This document shows, piece after piece, positions 50,080 through 58,617 of a DNA stretch of 64,000 nt. The position numbers were made by a program, and so were the translations under genes. Every line of letters starts with the position of its first letter. Position 1 is the stretch's first letter. The notes beneath the pieces are model-generated. The model had not been told where the DNA came from. It made no database searches and saw only the letters and a list, made by a program, of their open reading frames with translations. Source of the stretch: Mycolicibacterium mengxianglii (GTDB lineage Bacteria; Actinomycetota; Actinomycetes; Mycobacteriales; Mycobacteriaceae); contig NZ_CP065373.1 of assembly GCF_015710575.1 (NCBI RefSeq), forward strand, positions 4,402,001-4,466,000. Direction: 5' to 3'.

Positions 50080-50700
50080 ATGGGTGTCATGCGTCGTGAC
50101 GTCAGCACCGTCGAAGAACTCCGCGCCATCGTCGGGGAACCGGCCGAACTCGTGGTCAAGAAAGTCAGCCCGAAGCTGGCGCCGATCCATCGTGACTGGC
50201 TGGCGCACTCACCGCTGTGTTTTGTGGCCACCACCGATGCCGGCGGCAACATCGACGTCTCACCCAAGGGCGACCCACCCGGGTTCGTCCACGTCATCGA
50301 CGACACCACCATCGCGATCCCGGAACGGCCCGGAAACAAGCGAGTTGACGGGTACCTCAACGTGTTGCAGCGACCGCGGGTGGGCACGCTGTTCCTGGTG
50401 CCCGGCCGCGGCGACACGCTGCGGATCAACGGCGGGGCCACCGTCGTCGCCGACGCCGACTACTTCGACACCATGGCGGTGGCCGGGAAGCGGCCGATCC
50501 TGGCCCTGGAGATCGCCATCGAAGAGGTGTTCTTCCACTGCGCCAAAGCTTTTCTGCGATCCGATGCCTGGAAGCCGGAAACGTGGCGGCCCGAGGCGTT
50601 GCCGAGCGTGGCGCAGATGGTCAAGGCGATGGGTGCCGGCTTGAGCGCGGCCCAGCTCGAGCAGTTCACCGAAGAGAACATGCGCACCCAGCTGTACTGA
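50080..50700 (+). CDS. PPOX-type FMN/F420-binding split-barrel protein
   Basis: 206-residue pyridoxamine 5'-phosphate oxidase-like flavoprotein of the branch with an N-terminal helical extension (VEELRAIVGEPAELVVKKVSPKLAPIHRDWLAHSPLCFVATTDAGGNIDVSPKGDPPGFVHVID). These are usually oxidoreductases using FMN or F420; the substrate is not evident. It resembles the MSMEG_1061-type subgroup as I recall it. ATG 50080 has GGAG upstream. It follows menE by 29 bases and may be co-transcribed. The 249 bases after it hold no gene I can support. Confidence 0.87.
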   Translation: MGVMRRDVSTVEELRAIVGEPAELVVKKVSPKLAPIHRDWLAHSPLCFVATTDAGGNIDVSPKGDPPGFVHVIDDTTIAIPERPGNKRVDGYLNVLQRPRVGTLFLVPGRGDTLRINGGATVVADADYFDTMAVAGKRPILALEIAIEEVFFHCAKAFLRSDAWKPETWRPEALPSVAQMVKAMGAGLSAAQLEQFTEENMRTQLY

Positions 50701-50949
50701 GGTCACCGCTTGATGCGCAGAAACCAAGGCAGACAAACGAAATCCGTTTGGTCCGCGACGCTCAGGCCAAGGGCATCACCTCACCACAGGTGCAGACCCG
50801 CGGGGATGAACGCCAGACCGATCGGCGCCGACAAGGCGAGCACCCGCCCGTAGCGAGTGGGCCATGGGCTCAGTGTGCGGCAGCGGGTCATCGAATCGTC
50901 AGACCGACCTCCGCCAGAGTGAGGCCGCGGCCACCTAGGGTGGATCGTC

Positions 50950-52304
50950 GTGAGGACCGGTCGCCGCGAGCTCGTCGCCGTCACGCTGGCGGTGCTGCTG
51001 GTCGTGGCAGCATTCGTCGTCCCGCACCTGCACCTGGGGCTCGTCACGCCACTGATCAATGCCACCCCGAGCGGTTCCATGCATTCGCCGGCGCCGCCCC
51101 CATCTTCGGCTGGTGGGACGCCCACGTCGGCTGGGGCACGGTGCCGGCCGTCCTGATCGGGCTCGCCGCGGTGCTGTGGGGGCCGTCACTGGCCGCGCGG
51201 CTGCGGTGGCCGACGGTGCCGCTGCTGGCCTGGACCACGTCGGCGGCGTGGGCGTTCGCACTGGCCATGGTCGACGGCTGGCAGCGCGGATTCGCCGACC
51301 GCCTGACCGCCCGGCACGAATACCTGCGGCAGGTGCCGTCGATCACCGACATCCCCTATGCGCTGCGGACCTTCTCCGACCGGATCGTCGATTTCCAGCC
51401 CGACTCCTGGATGACACACGTCTCCGGCCACCCGCCCGGCGCGCTGCTGACGTTCGTCTGGCTGGACCGGATCGGGCTGGGCGGCGGCGCCTGGGCGGGG
51501 CTGCTGTGTCTGGTGGTCGGGTCATCGGCGGCGGCCGCGATCCTGGTCGCGGTGCGGGCTCTCTCCGGTGAGGATCTGGCGCGCCAGGCGGCTCCCTTTG
51601 TGGCGGTGGCCCCGACGGCGATCTGGATCGCGGTGTCGGCCGACGGGTACTTCGCCGGAGTGGCCGCGTGGGGCATCGCGATGCTGGCGCTGGCGGTGCG
51701 CGGTTCAGCACGGGTGGCTGTGGTGGCCGGGGCTGCCGGCGGCCTGTTGCTCGGCTGGGCGATCTTTCTCAACTACGGCCTGGGGCTGATGGCGTTGCCC
51801 GCGGTGGCGGTCCTGATCTGCGCGCCGTCCGTGCGTGCGGCTGTCCGGACCCTGGCGGTGGCGGTGGTGCTGGCCGTGGCGGTGGCTGCGGTGTTCTACG
51901 TGGCCGGATTCTGGTGGGTGGACGGCTATCACGCTGTGCAGCAACGCTATTGGCAGGGCATCGCGTTGGACCGCCCCTATCAGTACTGGGGGTGGGCGAA
52001 CCTGGCGTCCACGGTGTGCGCCATCGGCCTGGGCAGTGTCGCCGGGGTTGCGCGGGCGTTCTCCTGGCCTGCACTGCGCGCGCGGTCCGGGCTGCACCTG
52101 CTGGTGGTGGCGGCAGTGCTGGCGATTCTGTGCGCCGATCTGTCCATGCTGAGCAAGGCCGAAACCGAGCGGATCTGGTTGGGTTTCATGGTGTGGTTGA
52201 CGGCCGCGCCGGCGCTGTTCCCGGTGCGCTCACACCGCTGGTGGCTGGGGGTCAACGTCCTGGGCGCACTGCTGCTCAATCACCTCATCTTGACCAACTG
52301 GTAG
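50950..52304 (+). CDS. Polytopic membrane protein (Rv0541c-like), apparent frameshift
   Basis: Integral membrane protein of about 451 residues once one base is added. Frame 1 from GTG 50950 encodes the basic start and first helix (LVAVTLAVLLVVAAFVVPHLHLGL) to about 51066; the rest (AGAAPIFGWWDAHVGWGTVPAVLIGLAAVLWGP and some nine further helices) is in the next frame to the TAG at 52304. The change lies at the four-C run near 51063-51069; five Cs restore one continuous protein. The stretch DSWMTHVSGHPPGALLTFVWLD is notable and GT-C-like in feel. Length and place match M. tuberculosis Rv0541c. Function unknown; indel may be a sequencing error. Confidence 0.75.
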
Positions 52305-52305
52305 G

Positions 52306-52354
52306 GATTTCGGCGCGCTCATCGCCGCTGGGCGGCGATGAGCGCGCCGAAATC
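52306..52354. repeat. 49-bp hairpin element, copy 3 (probable terminator)
   Basis: Inverted repeat of the same family, directly after the TAG of the membrane-protein gene and before the convergent secreted-protein gene. Outer arms GATTTCGGCGCG/CGCGCCGAAATC, extended by a GG/CC pair; middle CTCATCG; inner CCGCT against GGCGG. One unmatched base next to the loop is the only imperfection. Confidence 0.75.
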
Positions 52355-52419
52355 CCAGGTACAGCGGTGGTATGCAGGCCCTGGCCCAGCGGCGCGGGCT
52401 GACGGTCACGTCTCCTCAG

Positions 52420-54069
52420 CTAGGCCAGCTGGACGACGAGGGCGTAGCCGTCGTGATCGCCGACGGTCTGGGTGGCACTGGCGCCGTCGATCGAGTTGTT
52501 CAGGGGCACGGCACCGACCAACGTTGCGCCACTGAGGACGAGCTGATTGGTGAGCTCGTCACGGGCGGCGTTGTAGGAGAGGTAGACGTGGGTGGGCAAA
52601 ATGCCGATGAGACCGATCTGTTCGCGACTGGCGGATACGGTCCAGACGTAGCCGACACCGTCCACGGCGACGGCGGGGCCGAACGCCCTGGCGTGATCGT
52701 CGGGGAGCAGGAAGAAATTGTTGGAGTAGGCCTGCAGGAAGCCCGCGGGTTGCTGACCATAGGTGTCGCCGTTGATGTAGCCCTGCAGCCCCGTGCTGTG
52801 GATCGCCTGGGCCGGGAATCCGGCCTGGCCCATGCTCGCGTTGAGCTTGGCGATGGCTTCCTCGGGAGAGCTCGACGTTTGGTCGACGATGATGACGTTG
52901 ATGGGCTCCAAGAGCTGCTTGCCGTCGACCCGCTGCCCCCCGAATTGCGAGATCTGCCCGCTGGGCTGGAGCATCCACTTTCCAATGGACCCGTAGGGCG
53001 TCTGGACCTCGTCACCGGCGCTGGGGACCCCGGCGCCCGTGGTAGACACTGGGAGCGCGCCGGTCACCGGGCTGGGGGTGACGACGATCGGGGTGCCCAC
53101 TACCGGCAGCCCGAGCTCGATCTCGATCCGGCGGACAATCTCGTATACCAGCACGTGCAGTGGATTGCTCGGCGGCACTGCGGGATTCGGCAAGATCAGG
53201 GTGTTCACCACGCCGAACACCTCGTTCAGCACACCGATGATGGGGTTGGGCAACGGCGGACCCGGCGCCGAGACGACCGGTGTCACCGTGGCCACGGTGG
53301 CCCGCGCGACCGTGGGGGTCAATACCGACGAGACCGTCGCGGCGGCTTCGGGGGCTGACACGACCGCCCTGGTCGGCTGCGCCGGCTTCACCGCAACGGC
53401 CGCCGCCTGCGGGGCCATCGTCACCACGTGCGTGGCTGGACGCGCCTTCGTGCTCCCCGCCGAGGACGTCAGGTCGGAACGGGAACCCGTCGGGACCGCA
53501 TTGTCGGGCGAAGCCGTGGGGACACTTGGCGATTGCGCCTCCCAAGACTCGGGCTCGGACGTGCTGCCGTGATCGGTCGGGACCGACGGTGACGTCGCGG
53601 AGTCGGTCGCGCCGGAGTCCCCCGGTGACGACTCCGTCGTGGATGGTGACGCGGTGGCCGACCCGAAGCGGCCCGTGGAGGGCCGGTGATGGGCATCCTT
53701 GTGCGATCCGGTCGATGCGGTGTGCGATGCGCCTGCACCATGCTCGGCGACGGACGACCCGCCCGATGCGTGCTCGGACGACCTACCCGCCCCCGCGGTC
53801 GAGGCGGAGTTGCTACTGGTGCTGCTGCTGTTGCTGCTCGAGCTGCTACTGCTGCTGGACGAGGAGGAACTGTCCGAACCGCCCGATCCGGTGTCATCGG
53901 CGTGTGCGACACCCGACCCGCTGGCCAGAGCTGCGCCGACGCCCAGGGTGATCGCACCCGCGCCGAGCCAACTGTGGGCGGCACCGGGCCGTGGCTTGGC
54001 CCGGTGGCGGCCCTTCACCCGCCGGGACTTCCCACCACTGGCAATCTTTGCCCGATGTCCACCAGCCAC
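52420..54069 (-). CDS. Secreted Ser-rich protein
   Basis: 549-residue exported protein. Basic N-terminus (KGRHRAKPRPG), hydrophobic signal (WLGAGAITLGVGAALASGSGVAHA), then a Ser/Asn/Thr-rich low-complexity region with a run of 13 serines, a Pro/Thr/Ala-rich region to about residue 300, and a folded C-terminal part (NPLHVLVYEIVRRIEIELGLPVVG, then GKWMLQPSGQISQFGGQRVDGKQLLEPINVIIVDQ, FLLPDDHARAFGPAVAVDGVGYVWTVSASRE). The C-terminal part has the look of an enzyme or binding domain that I do not recognise. GTG 54069 is the likely start. M. tuberculosis Rv0538, a Pro/Thr-rich protein, stands near this position; homology is not established. Confidence 0.8.
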   Translation of the reverse strand: MAGGHRAKIASGGKSRRVKGRHRAKPRPGAAHSWLGAGAITLGVGAALASGSGVAHADDTGSGGSDSSSSSSSSSSSSSNSSSTSSNSASTAGAGRSSEHASGGSSVAEHGAGASHTASTGSHKDAHHRPSTGRFGSATASPSTTESSPGDSGATDSATSPSVPTDHGSTSEPESWEAQSPSVPTASPDNAVPTGSRSDLTSSAGSTKARPATHVVTMAPQAAAVAVKPAQPTRAVVSAPEAAATVSSVLTPTVARATVATVTPVVSAPGPPLPNPIIGVLNEVFGVVNTLILPNPAVPPSNPLHVLVYEIVRRIEIELGLPVVGTPIVVTPSPVTGALPVSTTGAGVPSAGDEVQTPYGSIGKWMLQPSGQISQFGGQRVDGKQLLEPINVIIVDQTSSSPEEAIAKLNASMGQAGFPAQAIHSTGLQGYINGDTYGQQPAGFLQAYSNNFFLLPDDHARAFGPAVAVDGVGYVWTVSASREQIGLIGILPTHVYLSYNAARDELTNQLVLSGATLVGAVPLNNSIDGASATQTVGDHDGYALVVQLA

Positions 54070-54821
54070 GCCATACCCCCATCGACCTCGACAGCGTCGA
54101 GGTAGTCATATCACGATCTCAGCAAAATTTACCGATTTTGCCGTGGATGACCCCGAGGGGCCGTGATCCGCTATAGCCGGCTCGGAGGACATGCGTCAGC
54201 CTCCGCACCTGGCACGACAGGCGGCGAAGCTGGCTGATCCCGTCAGGTATCGATGACAGCGCTTCGTCGACGTCGTTACAGGCCTTGCCGCGGCAACCAG
54301 CACACCGAATAAACGGCGAGGACCAGCAGCACTCCACTCCTGCCGCCCTGGTCGCAACGGTCAAAGAAATCATCGGCTGACGACCAGATGCCACCTCACT
54401 GGCGCTGGTCGTGAGCCGGATCCTGAGGAGACACGACTGATCGAACTGCGCTTCCGAGACGCGACAAGTAAGCCCAATTCATGGTGACGGCGGATGGTGA
54501 GGCGGTGAGGGTTGTTGAGAAGCGGCCGTCGTCAGCCGATCAGATCGAGTCAGCCGAGCAATGTCCGCCGATACGACATAGGACATCGCGTAATGCACTG
54601 TGCGGAAAAAGAATCCGAACCCTCTTCAGCAGCCGCAGCGGTGAGCCGATGACGGGTCGGTCACAGCGAGCCACACCCCGATGCCGGCGATGATCGTTGT
54701 GCTGCGCAGGGCGGTGATGGTCATGGGGCGGTGGCCATGAGGGTGCGCAATCCACGGGAATCACCCGGCGCGGCGGGCGGGGACGCGCACGCTCGCGCGG
54801 GGTTTGGACGGGGTCACGGGG
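54070..54821. other. Gene-poor region, about 750 bp
   Basis: No credible gene: the open frames here are short, lack family character or ribosome sites, and GC is lower than around them in places. It contains the third 63-bp inverted-repeat element (54737-54799). It lies upstream of the secreted-protein gene on the left and downstream of the methyltransferase on the right, so the left part should hold a promoter. Confidence 0.5.
54737..54799. repeat. 63-bp inverted-repeat element, copy C
   Basis: Third copy of the element seen at 10024 and 10688, 44 kb away. The right half (GCGGGGACGCGCACGCTCGC) is nearly the same as in copy B; the left half is degenerate (GAGGGTGCGCA), so the stem is imperfect. 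It lies just beyond the methyltransferase stop (54822), again next to a gene end. Confidence 0.55.
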
Positions 54822-55457
54822 TCACGCGGAGAGGGAGGCCACGACGCGGTCGCCGATCGAATGGATGTCCTCGACGGCCAGGCCGACATCGGCGGCCAGG
54901 ATCGCCGCGCAGTCGACGCCGACCCAGGCCCAGCGGAACCACGGCCCCACGGTCTTGCGCGTCTCCAACCGGATCCAGTCCACCTTCACCCCCTGCGCCG
55001 TGGGATCGAACTCCGCCAGACAGCGGCCACCGCGTCGCAACAGTTCAGCCGAGCGGCGCAGCACCCGCCACGGGTCCCCGCCGAGCCCGACATTGCCGTC
55101 GGCCAACAGCACGTTGTGCCACCGGCCGGTCCCGGGCAACGGGTCGAACAGATCGCGGCGCAGTGTCGGCGCCCCCTTGCCCCGGGCCAGCCTGACCGCT
55201 GTCGGCGACAAGTCCACCCCGAGCGCCGGAACGCCGCGCTGCACCAGGTTCATCACCAACCGCCCTGGCCCGCAACCCAAATCGATGGTCGGCCCGTCGC
55301 ACATGTCCAGCACGGCGGCATCGAAATCGGCCTCGGCCCGCGACGCCGACCGGCCACCCAGCCAGGTCTGCACCGGCAGTGTGTCGATGGTGCCGTCGTC
55401 GTGGCGGATCCAGCACCGCTCACCGGACAGCGCCCGCTCGTACAGGTTTCCGAACAT
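54822..55457 (-). CDS. Class I SAM-dependent methyltransferase
   Basis: 211-residue methyltransferase: SAM motif TIDLGCGPGRL at about 57-67, post-motif ALGVDLSPTAVRLARGKGAP, motif region LADGNVGLGGDPWRVLRRSAELLRRGGRCLAEF. It follows a DUF2064 protein and a glycosyltransferase in a tight operon (two bases between stop and start), so it might methylate a sugar or sugar lipid; the substrate is unknown. ATG 55457 is chosen because it is coupled to the upstream stop; the frame is open upstream but overlaps the previous gene. Confidence 0.88.
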   Translation of the reverse strand: MFGNLYERALSGERCWIRHDDGTIDTLPVQTWLGGRSASRAEADFDAAVLDMCDGPTIDLGCGPGRLVMNLVQRGVPALGVDLSPTAVRLARGKGAPTLRRDLFDPLPGTGRWHNVLLADGNVGLGGDPWRVLRRSAELLRRGGRCLAEFDPTAQGVKVDWIRLETRKTVGPWFRWAWVGVDCAAILAADVGLAVEDIHSIGDRVVASLSA

Positions 55458-55459
55458 CG

Positions 55460-56125
55460 TCAGGCCCCCACCGCGGCGAACCTGCTCGTCGGCGCACACA
55501 TCGCGCGCACCACCTCGACATCGGCCCAGGTGTCCACATCGTCGAGTTCGGGCAACAATCGCACCTGCGCGCCCGTCGCCCGCAGCGCAGCCAACGTTCT
55601 TGCGCCGGTATCGCTTTGCGACATCGGCACCTGCCGCAGGCATTGCGCTGTCGCCGGTGACGGCACCCCGAGCACCCACCAGCCGCCGTCACCGGCCATC
55701 CCGAGCACCGGATCCCCGTCGAGCAGTCGGCCCCCACACGAGGCCAACAACGCCGGTGTGACCTGCGGGGTGTCCATGCCGATCTGCAACACCGGGACCC
55801 CGTCGGCGGCCACCGAGGCGTCCGCGTGCGCATACGCCAGACGCTCGGCGAAATCGTCGCCCCGCTGGTCGATCACGGCGAACGACGTCAGCCGCTGCCG
55901 GATCTCGGCGGCGCGGGCGGCGTCGTCGAGATCGCCGGTGAACGCCACCACCCGGGCCGTCACCGGGGTGGCGGCCACCGCGTCCAGAGTGTCCAGCAGG
56001 GCCGCAGCAGCGATATCGGCGGCCGCGGCTGCACCGATCGACGCCGCGAGCCTGGTCTTGGCCAGCCCCGGCACCGGGGCCTTCGCCACCACCAGAAGAC
56101 AGACGGCCAACACCGCGGTCGTCAC
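55460..56125 (-). CDS. DUF2064 / nucleotide-sugar-transferase-like protein (Rv0540-like)
   Basis: 221-residue protein of the DUF2064 family, with a glycosyltransferase-A-like (nucleotidyltransferase) fold: LLVVAKAPVPGLAKTRLAASIG near the start holds the nucleotide-binding loop pattern, VPVLQIGMDTPQVTPALLASC near residue 120, and AGDGGWWVLGVP. Similar proteins accompany DolP-glycosyltransferases in actinobacteria. The GTG at 56125 overlaps the stop of the glycosyltransferase (GTGA). The order glycosyltransferase, DUF2064 matches Rv0539-Rv0540 of M. tuberculosis. Confidence 0.88.
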   Translation of the reverse strand: MTTAVLAVCLLVVAKAPVPGLAKTRLAASIGAAAAADIAAAALLDTLDAVAATPVTARVVAFTGDLDDAARAAEIRQRLTSFAVIDQRGDDFAERLAYAHADASVAADGVPVLQIGMDTPQVTPALLASCGGRLLDGDPVLGMAGDGGWWVLGVPSPATAQCLRQVPMSQSDTGARTLAALRATGAQVRLLPELDDVDTWADVEVVRAMCAPTSRFAAVGA

Positions 56126-56778
56126 GAGAGGGCTTTCCAGAAGTCGACGGCCGCGTGCAGACTGCCCCGCGCCGACCCGCTGACCTTCGACACTCCCCCG
56201 GTGCGGGGGCCGTAGTCCACGTCGAGTTCCCGCACCTTCCAGCCGGCGGCGGCGGCCCGGACCAGCAGTTCCAGCGGATACCCGGACCGGCGATCGGTCA
56301 CGCCGAGCGCCAGCAGAGCGTCACGGCGCACCACCCGCATGGGGGCGATGTCGTGCACATCCAGGCCGTGCGTGCGACGTAGCCGCCAACACACGGCCGC
56401 GGTGCCCAGCCGGGCGTGCCACGGCCACCGCAAACCGCCCACCGGCCGCCGCCGCCCGGTCACCATGTCGGCGACCTCCAGCTCGGCGACCAGCCGCGGC
56501 AGGTCAGCGGGGTCCAGGGACCCGTCGGCGTCGATCACGGCGACCACCGGCGCCTCGGCGGCGACCACTCCCGCATGCACAGCCGACCCGTACCCGGGCA
56601 CCGCCTCGGCGACCACTCGCGCGCCATGCGTCCGCGCCACCTCGGCCGTCGCATCCGTGCTGTTGTTGTCCACCACCAGTGCCTGATATCCCGCCGGAAT
56701 CGCCGCCAGAACACCCGGCAACGCCTCTGCCTCGTTGAGGCAGGGCAGCACCACGGTCACCGGACACTGGGGCACCAT
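56122..56778 (-). CDS. Family 2 glycosyltransferase (Rv0539-like)
   Basis: 218-residue inverting glycosyltransferase of the dolichyl/polyprenyl-phosphate sugar synthase kind, transferring a sugar from a nucleotide donor at the membrane face. Signature: VTVVLPCLNEAEALPGVLAAIP at the start, DNNSTDATAEVA, metal-binding Asp pair VVAVIDADGS (Asp83, Asp85), and a C-terminal YPLELLVRAAAAGWKVREL. Start ATG 56778. It heads the three-gene run with DUF2064 and the methyltransferase. The product may be a polyprenyl-phosphate sugar for wall glycans; that is inference. Confidence 0.9.
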   Translation of the reverse strand: MVPQCPVTVVLPCLNEAEALPGVLAAIPAGYQALVVDNNSTDATAEVARTHGARVVAEAVPGYGSAVHAGVVAAEAPVVAVIDADGSLDPADLPRLVAELEVADMVTGRRRPVGGLRWPWHARLGTAAVCWRLRRTHGLDVHDIAPMRVVRRDALLALGVTDRRSGYPLELLVRAAAAGWKVRELDVDYGPRTGGVSKVSGSARGSLHAAVDFWKALS

Positions 56779-56890
56779 GTGACGCTAGCAGCGCCTCCGC
56801 CACCCATCCGAACGTCGAGCAGTGACGAATCAATGACATCACTGCAGGTAGACGCCTTCAGAAATGGGATCACATGGTTAGGGTGGAGCA

Positions 56891-57601
56891 ATGGCCGCGC
56901 GGGTGCTGATCGCCGACGACGATGTCGTCGTCCGGGACGTGGTGCGCCGCTATCTGGAGCGCGACGGCATGGAGGTCGCCGTGGCCGACAACGGCACCGA
57001 TGCGCTGCGCATGTTGGGGTCCGAGCGCATCGACGTGGCGGTGCTCGACGTGATGATGCCCGGCCCCGACGGTCTGAAGTTGTGCCGCAGCCTGCGCCAG
57101 GCCGGAGATTTCAGTGTGCCGGTGATCCTGCTGACCGCCCTCGGCGAAGAAGTCGACCGGATCGCCGGTCTGGAAGCCGGCGCCGACGACTACGTGACCA
57201 AGCCGTTCAGCCCGCGTGAGCTCGCCCTGCGGGTGCGTTCGGTGCTGCGCCGGGCCCCGGCACCGCCGGGGGCGCTGCCGTCGGACATCGCCGTGGGCAA
57301 CCTGAAGGTGTCGTCGGCGACCCGCACCGTCGCCGTCAACGGCCGGCCCGTCGGGCTGACGAACCGCGAGTTCGACCTGCTGATGTTCTTCCTGACCCAC
57401 TCCGACGCGGTGTTCACCCGCGAAGAGTTGCTCAAGCAGGTGTGGCACTGGGAGTACGGCGACCTGTCCACCGTCACCGTGCACGTCAAACGGCTGCGCT
57501 CCAAACTGGCCGATCAGCACCGGGTGCAGACGGTGTGGGGCCGCGGTTATCTGTGGCGTGGCATCAGCGCCGACGAGAACATCGCCGATGCCGCCCCCTG
57601 A
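56891..57601 (+). CDS. OmpR-family response regulator
   Basis: 236 residues: receiver domain with phosphorylation site Asp53 (VAVLDVMMPGPDG), acidic pocket in LIADDD, and Lys in DDYVTKPFSPREL near 102; C-terminal winged helix NREFDLLMFFLTHSDAVFTREELLKQVW through RLRSKLAD. Translation of the sensor kinase begins inside its last codons (14-base overlap), so they form a matched pair. Target genes are unknown; the operon is divergent from the glycosyltransferase gene and convergent with the aminotransferase gene. Confidence 0.93.
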   Translation: MAARVLIADDDVVVRDVVRRYLERDGMEVAVADNGTDALRMLGSERIDVAVLDVMMPGPDGLKLCRSLRQAGDFSVPVILLTALGEEVDRIAGLEAGADDYVTKPFSPRELALRVRSVLRRAPAPPGALPSDIAVGNLKVSSATRTVAVNGRPVGLTNREFDLLMFFLTHSDAVFTREELLKQVWHWEYGDLSTVTVHVKRLRSKLADQHRVQTVWGRGYLWRGISADENIADAAP

Positions 57602-58616
57602 TCTGGCGGAAATCGGTGTCCTGGCACTGGTCTGTTCCGTGCCCGTGGTGTTGTTCGGAGCGTTGATCATCCGGCTGGCCAGATCCTGGTCGCTGGCGGT
57701 GAGCATGGTGGTGCTGGTACTGATCCCCGTCGTCGCCACCTTCACCGGGGTGCTCGGCGCCAGCGGTTTCATGATCACCGAGACCTTCGAGAAGATCGCA
57801 CTGGTCCTGATCATCGTGTCTGTGGTGACCATGCCCGCGGCCGTCATCTTCGCGCGCTACCAGGCCCGGCGGACCGTCTGGGAACAGGAGATCCGCGACG
57901 CCGAACGTTACGCCGAACAGTCGCGGCGCAAACTGGTGGCCTTCGTCAGCCATGACCTGCGCACCCCGCTGGCGGGGATCCGCGCCGTGGCCGAGGCGAT
58001 CGCCGACGGTCTGGTCAGCGAACACGAAGTGCGCGAGCACGCCAAACACATCGAGCAGGAATCGATCCGGCTCTCCGAGATGGTCGACGACCTGTTCGAG
58101 ATGTCGAAGATCAACGCCGGGGCGGTCACCCCGTCCTCCACCTTGGTGGCCCTTGATGAAGTGGTCGACGACGTGGTGTCCGCGCACCGGATCGCCGCCG
58201 AACGCTCGGGGGTAGACCTGCAGGCATCCCTTCCCGCTGCACCCGTCAAGGTGCTCGGTAGTGACCGCGCGTTGGTGCGGGTGCTGTCGAATCTGGTGGC
58301 CAACGCGATTGCGCACACCCCGTCCGGCGGCACCGTCAAACTTGCACTGGGCAGCGACGAGCGGGGCGCGTGGGCCCGCGTCGACGACACCGGTGTGGGG
58401 ATCGACGATGCCGACCTCGCCCGGGTTTTCGACGTCGCCTACCGCGGGTCCAACGGCCGGGTGCCGCGCACGGATTCGTCGTTGCCCAGCGGTTCCGGCC
58501 TCGGACTGGCGATCGCGGCGGGTTTGGTGCAGGCCCACCACGGCACACTGTCGGCGCACAACCTCGACACCGGCGCACGCTTCGAGGTGCGGCTGCCGCT
58601 GGCTGCCAGCGCGTGA
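57588..58616 (+). CDS. Membrane sensor histidine kinase
   Basis: 342-residue kinase. Two or three N-terminal helices (VLALVCSVPVVLFGALIIRLA, VSMVVLVLIPVVATFTGVL and KIALVLIIVSVVTMPAAVIFA) with little between them, so no large external sensor; then a coiled linker, dimerisation/phosphorylation box FVSHDLRTPLAGIRAV with His122, N box LSNLVANAIAHT, G1 box DTGVGIDDAD and GSGLGLAIAAGLV. ATG 57588 overlaps the regulator gene. The signal sensed may come through the membrane helices or the linker, as in intramembrane-sensing kinases. Confidence 0.93.
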   Translation: MPPPDLAEIGVLALVCSVPVVLFGALIIRLARSWSLAVSMVVLVLIPVVATFTGVLGASGFMITETFEKIALVLIIVSVVTMPAAVIFARYQARRTVWEQEIRDAERYAEQSRRKLVAFVSHDLRTPLAGIRAVAEAIADGLVSEHEVREHAKHIEQESIRLSEMVDDLFEMSKINAGAVTPSSTLVALDEVVDDVVSAHRIAAERSGVDLQASLPAAPVKVLGSDRALVRVLSNLVANAIAHTPSGGTVKLALGSDERGAWARVDDTGVGIDDADLARVFDVAYRGSNGRVPRTDSSLPSGSGLGLAIAAGLVQAHHGTLSAHNLDTGARFEVRLPLAASA

Positions 58617-58617
58617 G

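Noticed and set aside
50781..50891. Possible 36-residue reverse-strand small protein ending PIGLAFIPAGLHLW
   Set aside because: No clear ribosome site, too short to judge, and no conserved context; left as intergenic.
53797..53885. CTG/GCT-like trinucleotide tract
   Set aside because: Encodes the Ser run of the secreted protein gene; explained by coding.
54481..54693. 70-codon forward open frame in the gene-poor region
   Set aside because: No homology feature, no ribosome site; GC-skewed chance frame.
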